Source of the DNA: Prorocentrum cordatum
Lineage: Eukaryota > Sar > Dinophyceae > Prorocentrales > Prorocentraceae
Length of the DNA: 64,000 nt
NCBI GenBank assembly: GCA_963575745.1
Contig: CAUYUJ010022392.1
Location: 152,001 to 216,000 of the forward strand
Reading direction: 5' to 3'
Shown here piece by piece: positions 42,408 to 52,572 of this stretch. How positions within the stretch are numbered: position 1 is the first letter of the stretch; every line of letters starts with the position of its first letter. The notes beneath the pieces are model-generated. The model was not told where the DNA came from and searched no databases. It worked only from the letters and a program-made list of their open reading frames with translations. The position numbers were made by a program, and so were the translations under genes.

Positions 42408-42690
42408 TGGAATCGGCGATACGTCGCCGATAGAACGGCGACAGGCCTCCGACAATGAATCCGCATGCTCCTGGGGAGGTTGGGGCTATCGGGCCCCCAT
42501 CGGCGATCCGTGGGCGACTGGGGTCGAGGCCTCTCCCCCGAGCTGATCCCACCTTGTGCTTCATTTTCGGCGCATAACTCGGCGCGCTCCAGTGGCCGTT
42601 CGGGACGCTCTGGGCACCCCGGGAACGCCCTCGGCGAGGCGCAGCTGCTTGAAGGCACCCCGAGGCTGGAAAGCCGATGAGGGCCGACGA
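42408..42690. repeat. Dispersed repeat shared with 16.6 kb
   Basis: GGAATCGGCGATACGTCGCCG, GCTCCTGGGGAGG and CCATCGGCGATCCGTGGGCG occur in the same order as at 16636-16770. A degraded match to the coding-like segment at 16.78-16.93 kb follows (CTCGGCGAGGCGCAGCTGCT). Confidence 0.6.
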
Positions 42691-42747
42691 GAACGCCCGA
42701 AAACCTCGAGCCTCGAAACTTCGATGCCTAATCCCCCCTATCGTTGC

Positions 42748-42850
42748 CCCTGATGCCTCTGTCCTCCCCTGCAATTGCCTCGGAACTCGGGGGCTCGGAA
42801 CCCAGACATGCGACGTCCTGATTTTTCCCGGAAAGGGCGCGGGCCCAGGG
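42748..42850 (-). repeat. Dispersed repeat, inverted copy of 48.05 kb
   Basis: On the minus strand: GGACGTCGCATGTCTGGGTT, CCGAGCCCCCGAGTTCCGAG, GGCAATTGC and GGACAGAGGCATC. Nearly identical to 48055-48125 on the plus strand. It adjoins CCGGGAAAAATCA, tying it to the GGGATGAAAAACCGG family. Confidence 0.75.
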
Positions 42851-42939
42851 TTCTCTTTTAGTAGGTTAACCCCCCGGCCCCCCTGCGACTTGGGCCGGCG
42901 AAATTATTCTGTGATGAATTACGTGCGGGAGTAGGGCCG

Positions 42940-43430
42940 GCGGAATTATTTTTGAGGATGTCCCTAGCGAAACGCTTGTTTTTCAGAATTTGTTGAGGAT
43001 GTCTCGAGCGAAACGTTGGTTTTGCAGAGTTGGGGATGTCTCGAGCGAAACGCTTGTTTTCAGAATTTGTTGAGGATGTCTCGAGCGAAACGCTGGTTTT
43101 GCAGAGCTGACCGCGACGCGGAAAAGCGCCCCGCGCGCAGGAATTCCGAGGATGTCTCGCGCGTGCCGCGTCCCGCGCGCAGGGATTTTGAGGATGTGTC
43201 GACTAATTCGCTTGTTTTGCCAGGATTTCTTTGGATTTTGACAGGATGTCTCTAGCGAAACGCTTGTTGTTTCAACATTTGTTGAGGATGTCTCGAGCGA
43301 AACGCTGGTTTTGCAAAATTGGGGGATGTCTCGAGCGGGGGCCTCGCGGGGGGCCTCGTAGGGGTCCAGAATTCAGAGGATGTCTCAGGCGAAATGTTTG
43401 GTTTCACATCCCGCTCGCAGGAATTCCGAG
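42940..43430 (+). repeat. GGATGTCTCGAGCGAAACGC repeats
   Basis: Irregular tandem copies of about 50-65 bp built on GGATGTCTCGAGCGAAACGC and TTTTGCAGA, mixed with a CGTCCCGCGCGCAGGAATTC segment. Confidence 0.8.
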
Positions 43431-43431
43431 T

Positions 43432-43797
43432 ATGTCTCGCGCGTGCCGCGTCCCGCGCGCAGGAATTCTGAGGATGTCGGCAGGATATCTCGAGCGAAAC
43501 GCTTGTCCCCAGCACGTTCCGTAGCGCGTCTCCTTGGCACGTCCCGCTGTGCGTCCCCATGGCACGTCCCTTGGCACTTCGCTTGGCGGGTCCCTTGAGA
43601 CGTTCCGCGTCGGGATGTCTCGCGCGTGCCGCGTCCCGCGCGCAGGAATTCTGAGGATGTCGGCAGGATATCTCGAGCGAAACGCTTGTCCCCAGCACGT
43701 TCCGTAGCGCGTCTCCTTGGCACGTCCCGCTGTGCGTCCCCATGGCACGTCCCTTGGCACGTCGCTTGGCGCGTCCCTTGAGACGTTCCGCGTCGCG
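43432..43797 (+). repeat. 183-bp tandem duplication
   Basis: Units 43432-43614 and 43615-43797 begin ATGTCTCGCGCGTGCCGCG and are almost identical to their ends, including GCGTCTCCTTGGCACGTCCC. Very recent duplication or expansion. Confidence 0.9.
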
Positions 43798-43800
43798 TCC

Positions 43801-44460
43801 TCCTGGCATGTCCCCTGTCAATTAGCTCTGGGGCAGCTACTATGTGTTCAGGCAGCTCGAGCTTAAGATCCAGATCAGTTCGGTCAGGACTCGGATGCAA
43901 AGGAGGACTCGATCCACGACGCTATAGAGCACAATCGAGGCATAACACATCGCAATTCAGCACGGCGCAGCACAGCACAGATTTCGGCACGGTACATCAA
44001 GATCGATACACTCAGCATTGCAACTTGGCACGTCCCTTGGCACGTTCCGTGGGGCGTCCCTTGGCGAATCCACCTGGAACGTCGCGCGGCGCGTCCCCTG
44101 GCACATCCCGTGGCACATCCATTGGCACGTTCCGTAGCGCGTCCCCTTGGCACGTCCCGCGGTGCGTCCCCATGGCACGTCCCCTGGCACGTCGCCTGGC
44201 GCATCCCTTGGGACTTTTCGCGGCGCGTCCTCCTGGCATGTTCCCCTGTCAATTAGCTCTGGGGCAGCTACTATGTGTTCAGGCAGCTCGAGCTTAAGAT
44301 CCAGATCAGTTCGGTCAGGACTCGGATGCAAAGGAGGACTCGATCCACGACGCTATAGAGCACAATCGCGCCATGGCACATCGCAATTCAGCACGGTGCA
44401 GCACAGCACAGCCCTCGGCAGGGTACATCAAGATCGATACACTCAGCATTGCATTTGCCC
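43801..44460 (+). repeat. 430-bp tandem duplication with GGCACGTCCC subrepeats
   Basis: TCCTGGCATG begins the unit at 43801 and again at 44231. About 220 bp that follow (AATTAGCTCTGGGGCAGCTA, CAGGCAGCTCGAGCTTAAGA, CACTCAGCATTGCA) are nearly identical. The first unit also has a run of CTTGGCACGTCCC-type decamers (44020-44230). No coding frame is conserved. Confidence 0.88.
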
Positions 44461-44554
44461 GTCACCCAGTCAGGTGTCTTTGAAAACGCTGCCATGTGTT
44501 ACAGTTCTAGATTCCTTTCCGGGTTCGTGGGTCGATCATGTTTTAAAATACGGG

Positions 44555-44790
44555 GTCCCCGAAGTCCCGACCCTTTCCCCGGGACCGGTTTTTCGGCTTG
44601 AGTCGTTTTGTTGACGCTCCCGAGGCCCAGCGAGGGCCCCCAGGGGCCGAAATTGGCTCAACACCTCCCGTCGTGATTTCTCCACAGCGCGAGGGGGTCT
44701 GGGAAGGTCACTCTTACCCAGGGGCCGAAATTAGCCAAAAATCTCCAGTCCTGATTTTTTCACGACGCGATCCTGTCTGGGGCAGGGACC
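44555..44790 (-). repeat. Dispersed repeat, GGGATGAAAAACCGG family (two copies)
   Basis: Minus-strand CGAAAAACCGGTCCCGGGGA, GGGTCGGGACTTCGGGG and GGCCCCTGGGGGCCCTCGCT, followed by a second partial copy (TCGTGAAAAAATCAGGACTG, ATTTCGGCCCCTGGG). Confidence 0.75.
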
Positions 44791-44837
44791 CGCTTCCGCG
44801 CCGCGCCCGCCGCGGGAGTCCCGCGCCGCTCCTCCTG

Positions 44838-45736
44838 GGTCGTGCATGTCCCCCTACAGGCAGATTTCGGAAGAAAAAAATACTCGAGACATGTTCAAAA
44901 ATGTTGCGAACAAATAATCGAAAAATCGTCCCCACCGGCCCAACGGGCCAGGGCGTGCTAAGATCTCCGGTACCTGGTTAACAGTATTTCTAGTTCGCGC
45001 GCGCGGGGCGGCCCCTGGGGGTCCCCGGACGAAAAGTACCCCGGCAAGGTCCCGGCAAGGTCGGGCCAGAGATGCCGGAGCCCTGTTACAGGGCCCCAGG
45101 ACGGGCCAAGAGGTCCCCAAGAAGCCTCCAAAACGGTCCAAGAGGGCCCCGAGACGGCCAAAGATCGCCCGAAGACGCCCAACAGGGCCCCAAGACAGCC
45201 CAAGAGGCCTCCAAGACGCCCCAAGGGCCTTTCAAGAGGCCTCCGAAGAGGGCCCCAATAGGCCAAAATCGTTGATTTTCATTTTTTTTTCGATGTTTTT
45301 GCGTTCTGGCTTTTTCGGCTTCCGGACGCTCCAAGACGGCCCAAGAGGCTCCCAAGACCGCTCCAAGACGGCCCACGAGGCTCCCAAGACGGCCCCGGAA
45401 CGGCCCAGGAGGGCCCCCAAGACGGCCCAAGTGCCGCCCAAGACGGACCAAGAGGCCCCAAGACGGGCCCAAGAGGGGCTCAAGAGGGGAACCGAGAACT
45501 GAAAAATCGAGCCCTCCGCCCCAGAAGGCGCCCAGGAGGCCCCAAAAAGGCCCCAAGAGGCCCCCAAGAGGCCCCCAAGACGCCCCAAGAGGCGCCCAAG
45601 AGGCCCAAAAGAGGCCCCAAGAGGCCCCAAAACGGCCCCCAAGAGGCCCCAAAACTCGGCTAGCCCACAACGGTGCGACAATATAGGCCGGCGGAATGAG
45701 CGAAGCGATTAAATAATCGAAAAATCGTCCCCAGAC

Positions 45737-45826
<90 letters not shown>

Positions 45827-45874
45827 CTATTTTTGAATATTCCTCCTCTCCTGTAGAGGGACAGGCCCGACTTA
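44838..45874. mobile_element. TCGGGC-family MITE split by a later insertion
   Basis: The left half (GGTCGTGCATGTCCCCCTAC onward) ends at 44934 and the right half resumes at 45711, ending CTGTAGAGGGACAGGCCCGA plus CTTA. Removing the insert, one direct repeat and the expanded T and TA runs (45738-45820) leaves about 155 bp, the normal size of this family. The poly-T of about 47 and the TA run of about 18 repeats sit inside the right half. Confidence 0.75.
44935..45710 (+). mobile_element. Retroposon-like insertion, CCAAGAGGCC family, with 23-bp target duplication
   Basis: A 776-bp insert in the MITE, bordered by the exact 23-bp direct repeat AAATAATCGAAAAATCGTCC plus CCA (44912-44934 and 45711-45733). 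The insert has a GC-rich head, CCAAGACGGCCCAAGAGGCT-type repeats, a spacer with TTTTCGGCTTCCGGACGCTC and more repeats to a tail ending AGCGAAGCGATT. It is homologous to 11745-12480. It encodes no protein. A target duplication of this length is usual for LINE-type target-primed integration rather than for cut-and-paste elements. Confidence 0.75.
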
Positions 45875-46054
45875 CCGCTCCGCGGAGCACCGCGCGCCGT
45901 CCCTGCAGGGCGGCGCCCTCCCGCGGGGGCCGTGGCGCCCTCCCTGCGGGGGCTGGGGCCCCCCGCAGGGCAGCTCCGCGCGGCGGGGCCGGAGGCCCTG
46001 CCGGGCGTGCCTGCCGAGGGCCCGGCGCTCGCACTCTTCAGAGATCCACGGCGC

Positions 46055-46445
46055 CGAAGAAATCCAGACGGAGGTTTCTCGCAGTCTTCGGCCTCTATGG
46101 GGCCCTCGCCGGGCCCCAAGACCGCCAAATACGACTCAGGAGGAAGAGCCAGTCCTCGGGAATGGGTCGAGACTTCGGGGGGACCCTGCATTGTAAAAGC
46201 CAAGACGTCGGATCACTGGGTCCTCGACCACACGCAAGAGGCAAGAGTGACCCTGGGTAAGAGTGACCTTCTCAGACCCCCTCGCGTGGTGGACAACATC
46301 ACGACGGCAAGTTTTTGACCCTTTTCGGCCCCTCGGGGCCCTCGCCGGGCTCTCGCCGGGCCTCGGGACCGTCAGAAAACGACTCGGGATGAAAAGCCGG
46401 CCCCAGGGAAAGGGTCGGGACTTACGGGGGCCCCGTATATTAAAA
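46055..46445 (+). repeat. Dispersed repeat, GGGATGAAAAACCGG family (two tandem copies)
   Basis: The first copy spans about 46055-46205 (GGGGCCCTCGCCGGGCCCCA, ACGACTCAGGAGGAAGAGCC, GGGTCGAGACTTCGGGGG). The second spans 46297-46445 (ACATCACGACGGCAAGTTTT, CGACTCGGGATGAAAAGCCG, GGGTCGGGACTTACGGGGGC). The second copy ends just before the repeat-cored element B. Confidence 0.8.
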
Positions 46446-46617
46446 TTATCCCGGCAAAGCAACCTAACAGCGATGTGTAGAAGCATATCTGAAAGCATTC
46501 CCCTTAAGATTCAGATGAAAATCCAGTTGTCGAATTCTGCTGTTCTCGCAGTCGTAGTCGCATTCGCGATGACAGTCGCAGCGGCAACGGCAGTCGCAGT
46601 AACAGCCTCAGCCTCAG

Positions 46618-47385
46618 CCTGCTCCTCCTCCTCCTCCTCCTCTTTCTCCTGCTCCTCCTCCTCCTCCCTCCTCCTCCTCTTCCTCCTGCTCGTCCTCGTT
46701 CTCGTCCTCCTCGTCTTGCTCGTCCTCCTCCTCCTGGTGCTCTCTCCTCCTCCTCCTCCTCCTCCTCCTCCTCCTCCTCCTCCTGGTGGTCCTCGTTCTC
46801 CTCCTCCTGGTGCTCTCCCCCCCCCTCCTCCTCCTCGTCCTCCTCCTCCTCCTCCTCCTCGTCCTCCTCCTCCTCTTCCTCCTCCTCCTCCTCCTCCTCC
46901 TCCTGGTAGTCCTCCCCCCTCCTCCTCCTCCTCCTCTTCCTCTTCCTGGTCGTCCTCGTTCTCGTCCTCCTCGTCTTGCTCGTCCTCCTCCTCCTGGTGT
47001 TCTCTCCTCCTCCTCCTCCTCCTCCTCCTCCTCCTCCTCCTCCTCCTCCTCCTCCTGGTGGTCCTCGTTCTCCTCCTCCTGGTACTCTCCCCCCCCCTCC
47101 TCCTCCTCCTCCTCCTCTCCTCCTCCCTCCTCCTCCTCCTCCTCCTCCTCCTCCTCCTCCTCCTCCTCCTCCTCCTCCTGGTACTCCTCCCTCCTCCTCC
47201 TCCTCCTCCTCTCCTCTTCCTGGTCGTCCTCCTCCTCCTGGTCGTCCTCCTCCTCCTGCTCGTCCTCCTCCTCCTCCTCCTGCTCGTCCTTCTTCTCCTG
47301 CTCCTCCTGCTCCTCGTCCTGCTCCTGCTCGTCCTCGTCCTCCTGGTCTTGCTCGTCCTCCTCCTCGTCGTGCTCTTACCCCTGC
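46618..47385. repeat. TCC-rich tract with CTCGTCCTC interruptions
   Basis: About 770 bp of TCC/CTC with recurrent CTGGT and CTCGTC interruptions forming larger repeated segments (compare 46693-46790 with 46945-47060). Frames are Leu/Pro/Ser-rich repeat translations. Confidence 0.94.
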
Positions 47386-47389
47386 TGAA

Positions 47390-47925
47390 AATGTGGCCCA
47401 GGAATGGGAGTTCTGGGAAGTCGAAGAGCACGAAGTTGCATACAGTTGGCTACGGGCATTCAAAATGTGGCCCGGGAATGGAGTTCTGGGAACTCGAAGA
47501 GCACGAAGTGGCCTACAGTTGGCTCCGGGCATTCAAAATGTGGCCCGGGAATGGAGTTCTGGGAACTCGAAGAGCACGAAGTGGCCTACAGTTGGCTCCG
47601 GGCATCCAAAATGTCCGGGAATGGAGTTCTGGGAATCACGAAACATGTGGCCCGGGAATGGAGTTCTGGGAATCGAAGAGCACGAAGTGGCCTACAGTTG
47701 GCTCCGGGCATCCAAAATGTGGCCCGGGAATGGAGTTCTGGGAAGTCGAAGAGCACGAAGTGTGTGACTGTTGCATCCGGCCCTCCAGAATGTGGCCCGG
47801 GAATGGCGTTCTGGGATCTCGAAGAGCACGAAGTGTGTGACTGTTGCATCCGGGTATTCAGAATGAGCCTGGGAATGGAGTTCTGGGAACTCGAAGAGCA
47901 CGAAGTGTGTGACTGTTGGTGAAAA
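47390..47925 (+). repeat. 73-bp minisatellite, opposite orientation to 0.2-1.4 kb
   Basis: About seven units containing AATGTGGCCCGGGAATGGAG and GTGGCCTACAGTTGGCTCCG, the complement of the array in copy A. The last units carry a variant, GTGTGTGACTGTTGCATCCG, not seen in copy A. Confidence 0.9.
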
Positions 47926-48044
47926 ACGAAGTGGACACAACCCGCCCGGCAACTCCCAACACCTGCCCGGACCCCCCTGTGGAGTGATCTGTGAGCTCTT
48001 TTGACCCCACTAGAAACCTATCAGTCTTCGCTGTTAGGTAACAA

Positions 48045-48125
48045 CAATCAGGACGTCGCATGTCTGGGTTCCGAGCCCCCGAGTTCCGAGGCAATTGCCG
48101 GGGAGGACAGAGGCATCCTGGGGAT
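48045..48125 (+). repeat. Dispersed repeat, copy of 42.75 kb
   Basis: GGACGTCGCATGTCTGGGTT through GGCAATTGCCGGGGAGGACA, nearly identical to the minus strand of 42755-42825. It begins a few bases after element B. Confidence 0.75.
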
Positions 48126-48357
48126 GCCGTCCTGAAAGATGCAGGGGACGCCCCATGTCTGGGAGAGTGGCCCCGGGTAAGAGCGACCTCTGGCGCGCGG
48201 CTTCACGGGGGACGCGGGGTGGCAAGAGCAAAGCGCGCAGGCCGCTGCTGTCGCACCGCCTGCGGCGATCGGGGGGGCCCATTGGACCCGCACCAGATGT
48301 CACTGCGGCGAAGGGTCAGTCTTACGTCCAGTCGACCTCCTCAAACCCCCGCGAGTC

Positions 48358-48665
48358 ATGAGAAAATCGCGACGAGCGACTTTCCGCTACTTTCGGCCTC
48401 CTGGGGGCCCTCACCTGGCCTCGGGACCGTCGGTTAGTCTGCTCGGGATGGAAGACCCGAAGACCCAGACACGCGACGCCTGGATTTCTCAGGACGGCGC
48501 CCCTTGAAGTCCAGACCTCTTCCTTCCCCGGGGCTGGCATCTCATCCCGAGCCGCTTCTTGACGGCCCCGAGGCCCGGCGAGGGCCCCGAGAGGCCGAAA
48601 GGGGTCCAAAAGCCTCCCGCCCCGATTTTTTTTTGTACGGCGTGATCTCGTGTCTGGGAGGCGGA
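48358..48665. repeat. Inverted pair of GGGATGAAAAACCGG-family repeats
   Basis: A plus-strand copy (48362-48470: AAATCGCGACGAGCGACTTT, CCTGGGGGCCCTCACCTGGC, CTGCTCGGGATGGAAGACCC) is followed head to head by a minus-strand copy (48495-48665: complement of GGGATGAGATGCCAGCCCCG and of TCTCGGGGCCCTCGCCGGGC). Together they can fold into a hairpin with arms of about 110 bp. Confidence 0.75.
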
Positions 48666-49784
48666 GGGTCCGAGGCCTCTGGGGAGCGCCTCGGCGGTTC
48701 GGAGGAGGGGGCCCCGAAGGCTGGGGTCCCCTCGAGCAATAGGGGGAAAACAAACCTATTCAATAGGGGGAAAACAAGCCTACCTCGCTTGCCTCAAGCA
48801 ATTAGGGGGAAAACAAACCTACCTCGCTTTTGACCACCCTCGCTTCCAAGAGATACCAAGCGATGCCAAACTACGGCCTGTACTGGTCAGGCCGCTCGAC
48901 GAGGAGGCGCGTGGTATGACTTGGTTTTTCCTGTAAGCGAAAGCGGGGTAGGTAATTCACGCTCTGAAGCAATGCAAGTCCGCCCTTGGATCGCTTCCCG
49001 TCCCCACTGAACCACCGACACTCCTGCCGGGGGCCCGGCACTCGCACTCTAGATCTTGCATCGGCCCGGGCCTCTATGTGGCCGAATTCGGCTTCTTTGG
49101 CCATCGCGGAATTCGGCGCGCTGCAAGCTGGGGGCAAGCGCGGCTGGTGCGCTGCGTTGCCGTGGCCCAGGCAGCGTGAACTGAGCATGAATGGACGGGG
49201 GTCGGTCCTATCGGGGCGATGCCGTCTGGCGGACCCGCGTCTGGGAGCCAAGTGCATCCGACTCCTCCTTCCCGTCCCTCCTCCGACCTCGGTCTGGGAA
49301 CTGCCGTGTGACTGGCCAAGGCTTGCGAAATGGCCCTGGCTGACACGGGTTAGTGTCTGACCCGAGTCAGCGCGTCCCCATCATGTGACTCGATTGTATC
49401 AGAACCCTCTGGCGTGCCGCCATCGTTCGAGCCGACGTCGCCCGTCCCCCCCCCGCCTCCCGCGAGCCTGGCATGTGCGTGCCGAGCGATGCCTGGGGGG
49501 CCGCCGATGTCGGACCCTCGCTAGCGACCTGGATGTGTTCGGAACGGCGCGGAAGCGAACAAACGCTGTTATGCAACCCCGCGCAACAGAACGACGCAGC
49601 AACCTAGCAGACCAGAGATAAGTCAGGCAGGTGGACAAACCGATCAAGCAAACTAATCGAACACAACAAACAGCAATCGATCAAGTCAAGCCAACCGATC
49701 AAACAAACCACAATCGATGAATAGAACGCCCATCGATCAACATCAACCAACCCATCGCTCGGCTTCCTCCCCAGACCCCCGACG
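48666..49784. other. No recognisable gene; minor repeats
   Basis: Three copies of an AATAGGGGGAAAACAA unit occur at 48735-48820. A minus-strand frame at 48871-49257 has no recognisable domain. At 49620-49760 there are degenerate ATCGATCAA/CAACCGATCAA repeats. Confidence 0.4.
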
Positions 49785-49915
49785 CCATGACTTTTTCGTG
49801 ACGTCGCCCCGCGGAGGTCTCGAACCCTTCCCCGGCACCGGCTCTTCGTCCCGAGCCGTTGCCTCACGGCCCCGAGGGCCGGCCGGGGCCCCCCAGGGGC
49901 CGAAACGGGGGCCGA
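49785..49915 (-). repeat. Dispersed repeat, GGGATGAAAAACCGG family
   Basis: On the minus strand: CGGCCCCTGGGGGGCCCCGG, CTCGGGACGAAGAGCCGGTG and GTTCGAGACCTCCG, then GACGTCACGAAAAAGTCATG. The same motif order as the other copies. Confidence 0.75.
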
Positions 49916-50106
49916 GACACCGCCCGCCGCCGACGCCTTCCCGACTCCACGGGGTCGCAGCCCGCGGCCGCGGCAGCCCGCCGCCGGCCCTCGCCCGGGG
50001 CCCGGGCTGTGCGCGGCGGCGGCCCCCGCGGTGCTGCCGAGTCGCGCTCCGACGCTCGGGCCCGGGGCCCTCGCCCTCCTCGCGGGCGAGGGGGGGGCCA
50101 GAGGCG

Positions 50107-50232
50107 CGAGCGGCCGACCAGAGGCCCGAGAACTGCCCAGCAGGGATCCTCTTCCTCCTCCTCCTCCTCCTCCTCCTCCTCCTCCTCCACCTCCACCTCC
50201 ACCTCCTCTTCCTCCTCCTCCTCCTTCTCTCG
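50107..50232. repeat. TCC microsatellite with conserved flank
   Basis: GCGGCCGACCAGAGGCCCGA followed by GAAC and, 22 bp later, a TCC/CCACCT tract. The same flank precedes the TCC tract at 51427, so flank and tract were probably duplicated together. Confidence 0.85.
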
Positions 50233-50905
50233 ACGGCGGGCGAGGGGGGGAAGCGAGAAGGAGAGAAGGCCTCCGCGGGACTCCGGCGGGTGGCACCGGG
50301 GGGGGTGGCCCGAAAAGGGGGGGTGAAGAAAAAGGGCCCCCAAGGGGCACTTTAGGGCTCCTTCTGGGTCCCTGCTGGCTCCCAAAGGGGCCCCAAAGTG
50401 CCCCTTCCGGGCCCTTTTCACCCTCATGTAGGTCGCCACCCCTTGGCCACCCGCCCGAGAGGGACTTCTCCGACGCCCGCCGCCCTTCTGAGAAGTGCTC
50501 TGTGTCCTCGGGGAAGTCTTCTGTGTCTTCGGGGAAGGCTCAGGAAACTTCTTGTGCGGCCTGGGGACTTCCGAACCTTCTGAGAAGGCCTTCTCCTCTC
50601 CGACTTCCTCGGGAGCGCGCAAACATGGATAAACGATCCATGGATTTGGCGCGCGGTCGCCAAATGCCCTCCCCAAAATTCGGCCGGTGCCGCCTCTTTC
50701 GGCGGCGGAAGCCAGCGATTCCCCATGGAAACGTGACCTGTCGCTAATCCACACCCCCTTGATCCATGTTTGCGATCGCCTGACCCTTCCCCCCACTCGC
50801 TCGCCGCCGATCCTCCTCGACCCCCTCCTCCCCCCCTCGGGTCGGACGAGAAGGGGAGGGGGGGAACAACACAGGGGGCGGGATTACGAAGTCAGCCCAC
50901 GTATA

Positions 50906-51081
50906 CAGTAAGGGCTCGCCCACAAGAAACCTTCCACAAGAAACCCAACCCTGAGACCCCAGGACGACCATGGATTTTTGGCGTGGGAGCGTCACGCTCT
51001 CCATGGCAAAACCATCAAAACCTAAGAAACCCAGGGCACCCTGGAGGCAAGCAGGGTGTTTCTCGGCATGGGCCCCCACTG
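50906..51081 (+). mobile_element. CAGTGG-family MITE
   Basis: 176 bp, starting CAGTAAGGGCTCG (mutated left end) and ending GGGCCCCCACTG. TA lies at the left boundary (50904-50905). The interior (CCACAAGAAACCTTCCACAA, GATTTTTGGCGTGGGAGCGT, CACCCTGGAGGCAAGCAGGG) matches the copies at 34627 and 59968. Confidence 0.85.
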
Positions 51082-51159
51082 TCAGTGGCTTCTCCGGCGG
51101 CTCCCGGCGCCAGATGGGCCCGTGCCCAACTTGTGAGGCTCCATGCCAGACCACAGGTG

Positions 51160-51426
51160 CTCGATCTTCAGATAGGCCCCCAAGATCGCTGCAAGACGGC
51201 CCAGAAGGCCCTCAAGAGGGCCCACAGCGACCGAAGAGGCTCCGAAATTGCCCCGAACTGCCCTCAGGACTGCCCAAGAGACCCCCATGAGCGCCCCAGG
51301 CGGAGCCCAAGAGGGGGAACTCGCAGGGGCCCCTCGCTGCCCTCCCCTACAGGATGGCCACAAGACCCCCAACAGGTGCCCCCAAAGAGAACCCCAATAG
51401 GCCCCCCAAGCGGCCGACCAGAGGCC
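51160..51426 (+). repeat. CCAAGAGGCC-type repeat fragment
   Basis: Degenerate CCCAAGAGACCC/CCAAGATCGC repeats resembling the retroposon-like family at 11.7 and 44.9 kb; partial. It ends with the GCGGCCGACCAGAGGCCCGA flank of the next TCC tract. Confidence 0.5.
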
Positions 51427-51520
51427 CGAGAACCTCCTCCTCCTCCTCCTCCTCCTCCTCCTCCTCCTCCCCTTCTCCTCCTCCTCCTCCTCTTCCTCCT
51501 CCTTCTCCTCCTCGACCCTT
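51427..51520. repeat. TCC microsatellite
   Basis: TCC repeats of about 95 bp directly after GAGGCCCGAGAAC, the flank shared with 50.1 kb. Confidence 0.93.
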
Positions 51521-51705
51521 TTGAGCACGATGCCGAGTTGTCTGGATGGACGCGCGGCTCCAATTCACGACAGCGCCCCCCCCAGAACAGAGGCACCCAG
51601 GGCTCCCAAGGGGTCGGCAGAGCGGCGTAGGCCAGCTAATCTAGCAGACCAACAAGCTTTCGGTGGCAACTCATGGGAATCTCCCATGCCATCTTGTCGG
51701 TTCTT

Positions 51706-51836
51706 GCGAATCGACGCTAATCGACGCCAGTCGACGCTAATCGACGTTACATCGTCACTGAATCGACGCTAGCCGATGCTAAATCGCACATCTCATCGAC
51801 TCCCAGACGCTAATCGACGCTAGTCGACGCTAAAGA
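51706..51836. repeat. ATCGACGCTA tandem repeat
   Basis: About eleven degenerate copies of AATCGACGCTA/GTCGACGCTA of 10-11 bp. No coding signal. Confidence 0.85.
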
Positions 51837-52482
51837 CGGAATAACGAGGGTATACAAGGCTCCCATGATTTGCCACCGAACAAGCTCACGTCGATCAATC
51901 AACAGATCTACCGCCCTCGGCAACCTCTGCAACCAGCGTTGTATTACTCTCCTCGTCCGCTCGAGCTGCTAAGCGGTGGCCCCATATAAAACGTGGTTCG
52001 GCTTAGGACTACCCCGATCCAACTTAGGCAGGTCCTCTGAGGGCTGCAAACCGAAGGTCGGGCCCCTCACTCGAAAACGCTCGCAACTGCAACGAACAGG
52101 TGCTACCCGTAGCTCTACGATTCTCGTCATAAATAACGCGACCAGATTGAAGTCGCACAGCAGAGAACTTGCCCCCAGCCTCCAAAGTCGAAGACAACGC
52201 ATTGAGGTACGCAAGCGGAGGGCCATTCCGCTGAGAGTCCAGTGCGCCCGTCAAGCTTTCAGAGACGTTGAAGAAAGAGGGCCCATGCGCATCTCAACCT
52301 TGAAGGTGCCCCCCTCAACGATGGCTCATTGTCTACAGCCACCCTGCGGCACTGCGCTGATGGCGACGAGGCTTGCAGATCGAGATGTGACAGCCTCCTG
52401 GCCAGGAACGGGATCCCTGGCGCCACTGGCACTCCCTGACCTGGCCCTCACTCCTCCCGACCCGGCGTGCAGTTACCAGGAG
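51837..52482. other. No recognisable gene
   Basis: A 197-codon plus frame from 51976 runs into the next GGA tract and shows no domain. Nothing else is seen. Confidence 0.35.
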
Positions 52483-52565
52483 CGTCTGAGGAGGAGGAGG
52501 AGGATGACGAGGAGGAGGAGGAGGAGGAGGGGGAGGAGGAGGAGGAGGGGGAGGAGGAGGAGGAA
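52483..52565. repeat. GGA microsatellite
   Basis: GGA/GGGA repeats of about 80 bp, immediately before a coding-like segment. Confidence 0.92.
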
Positions 52566-52572
52566 GTGATAA

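Larger units (their letters stand above)
46463..48038 (+). mobile_element. Repeat-cored element, copy B
   Basis: Bounded by ACCTAACAGCGA at the left (starting 46462) and its complement at the right (ending near 48039). The left end (AGCATTCCCCTTAAGATTCA, then GCAGTCGTAGTCGCATTCGC) matches the right end of copy A. The right end (CTAGAAACCTATCAGTCTTC) matches the left end of copy A. Internal order: unique end, CTC/TCC tract, 73-bp array, unique end. Both ends and the minisatellite are conserved while the middle microsatellites differ, so the core turns over faster than the ends. Confidence 0.6.
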
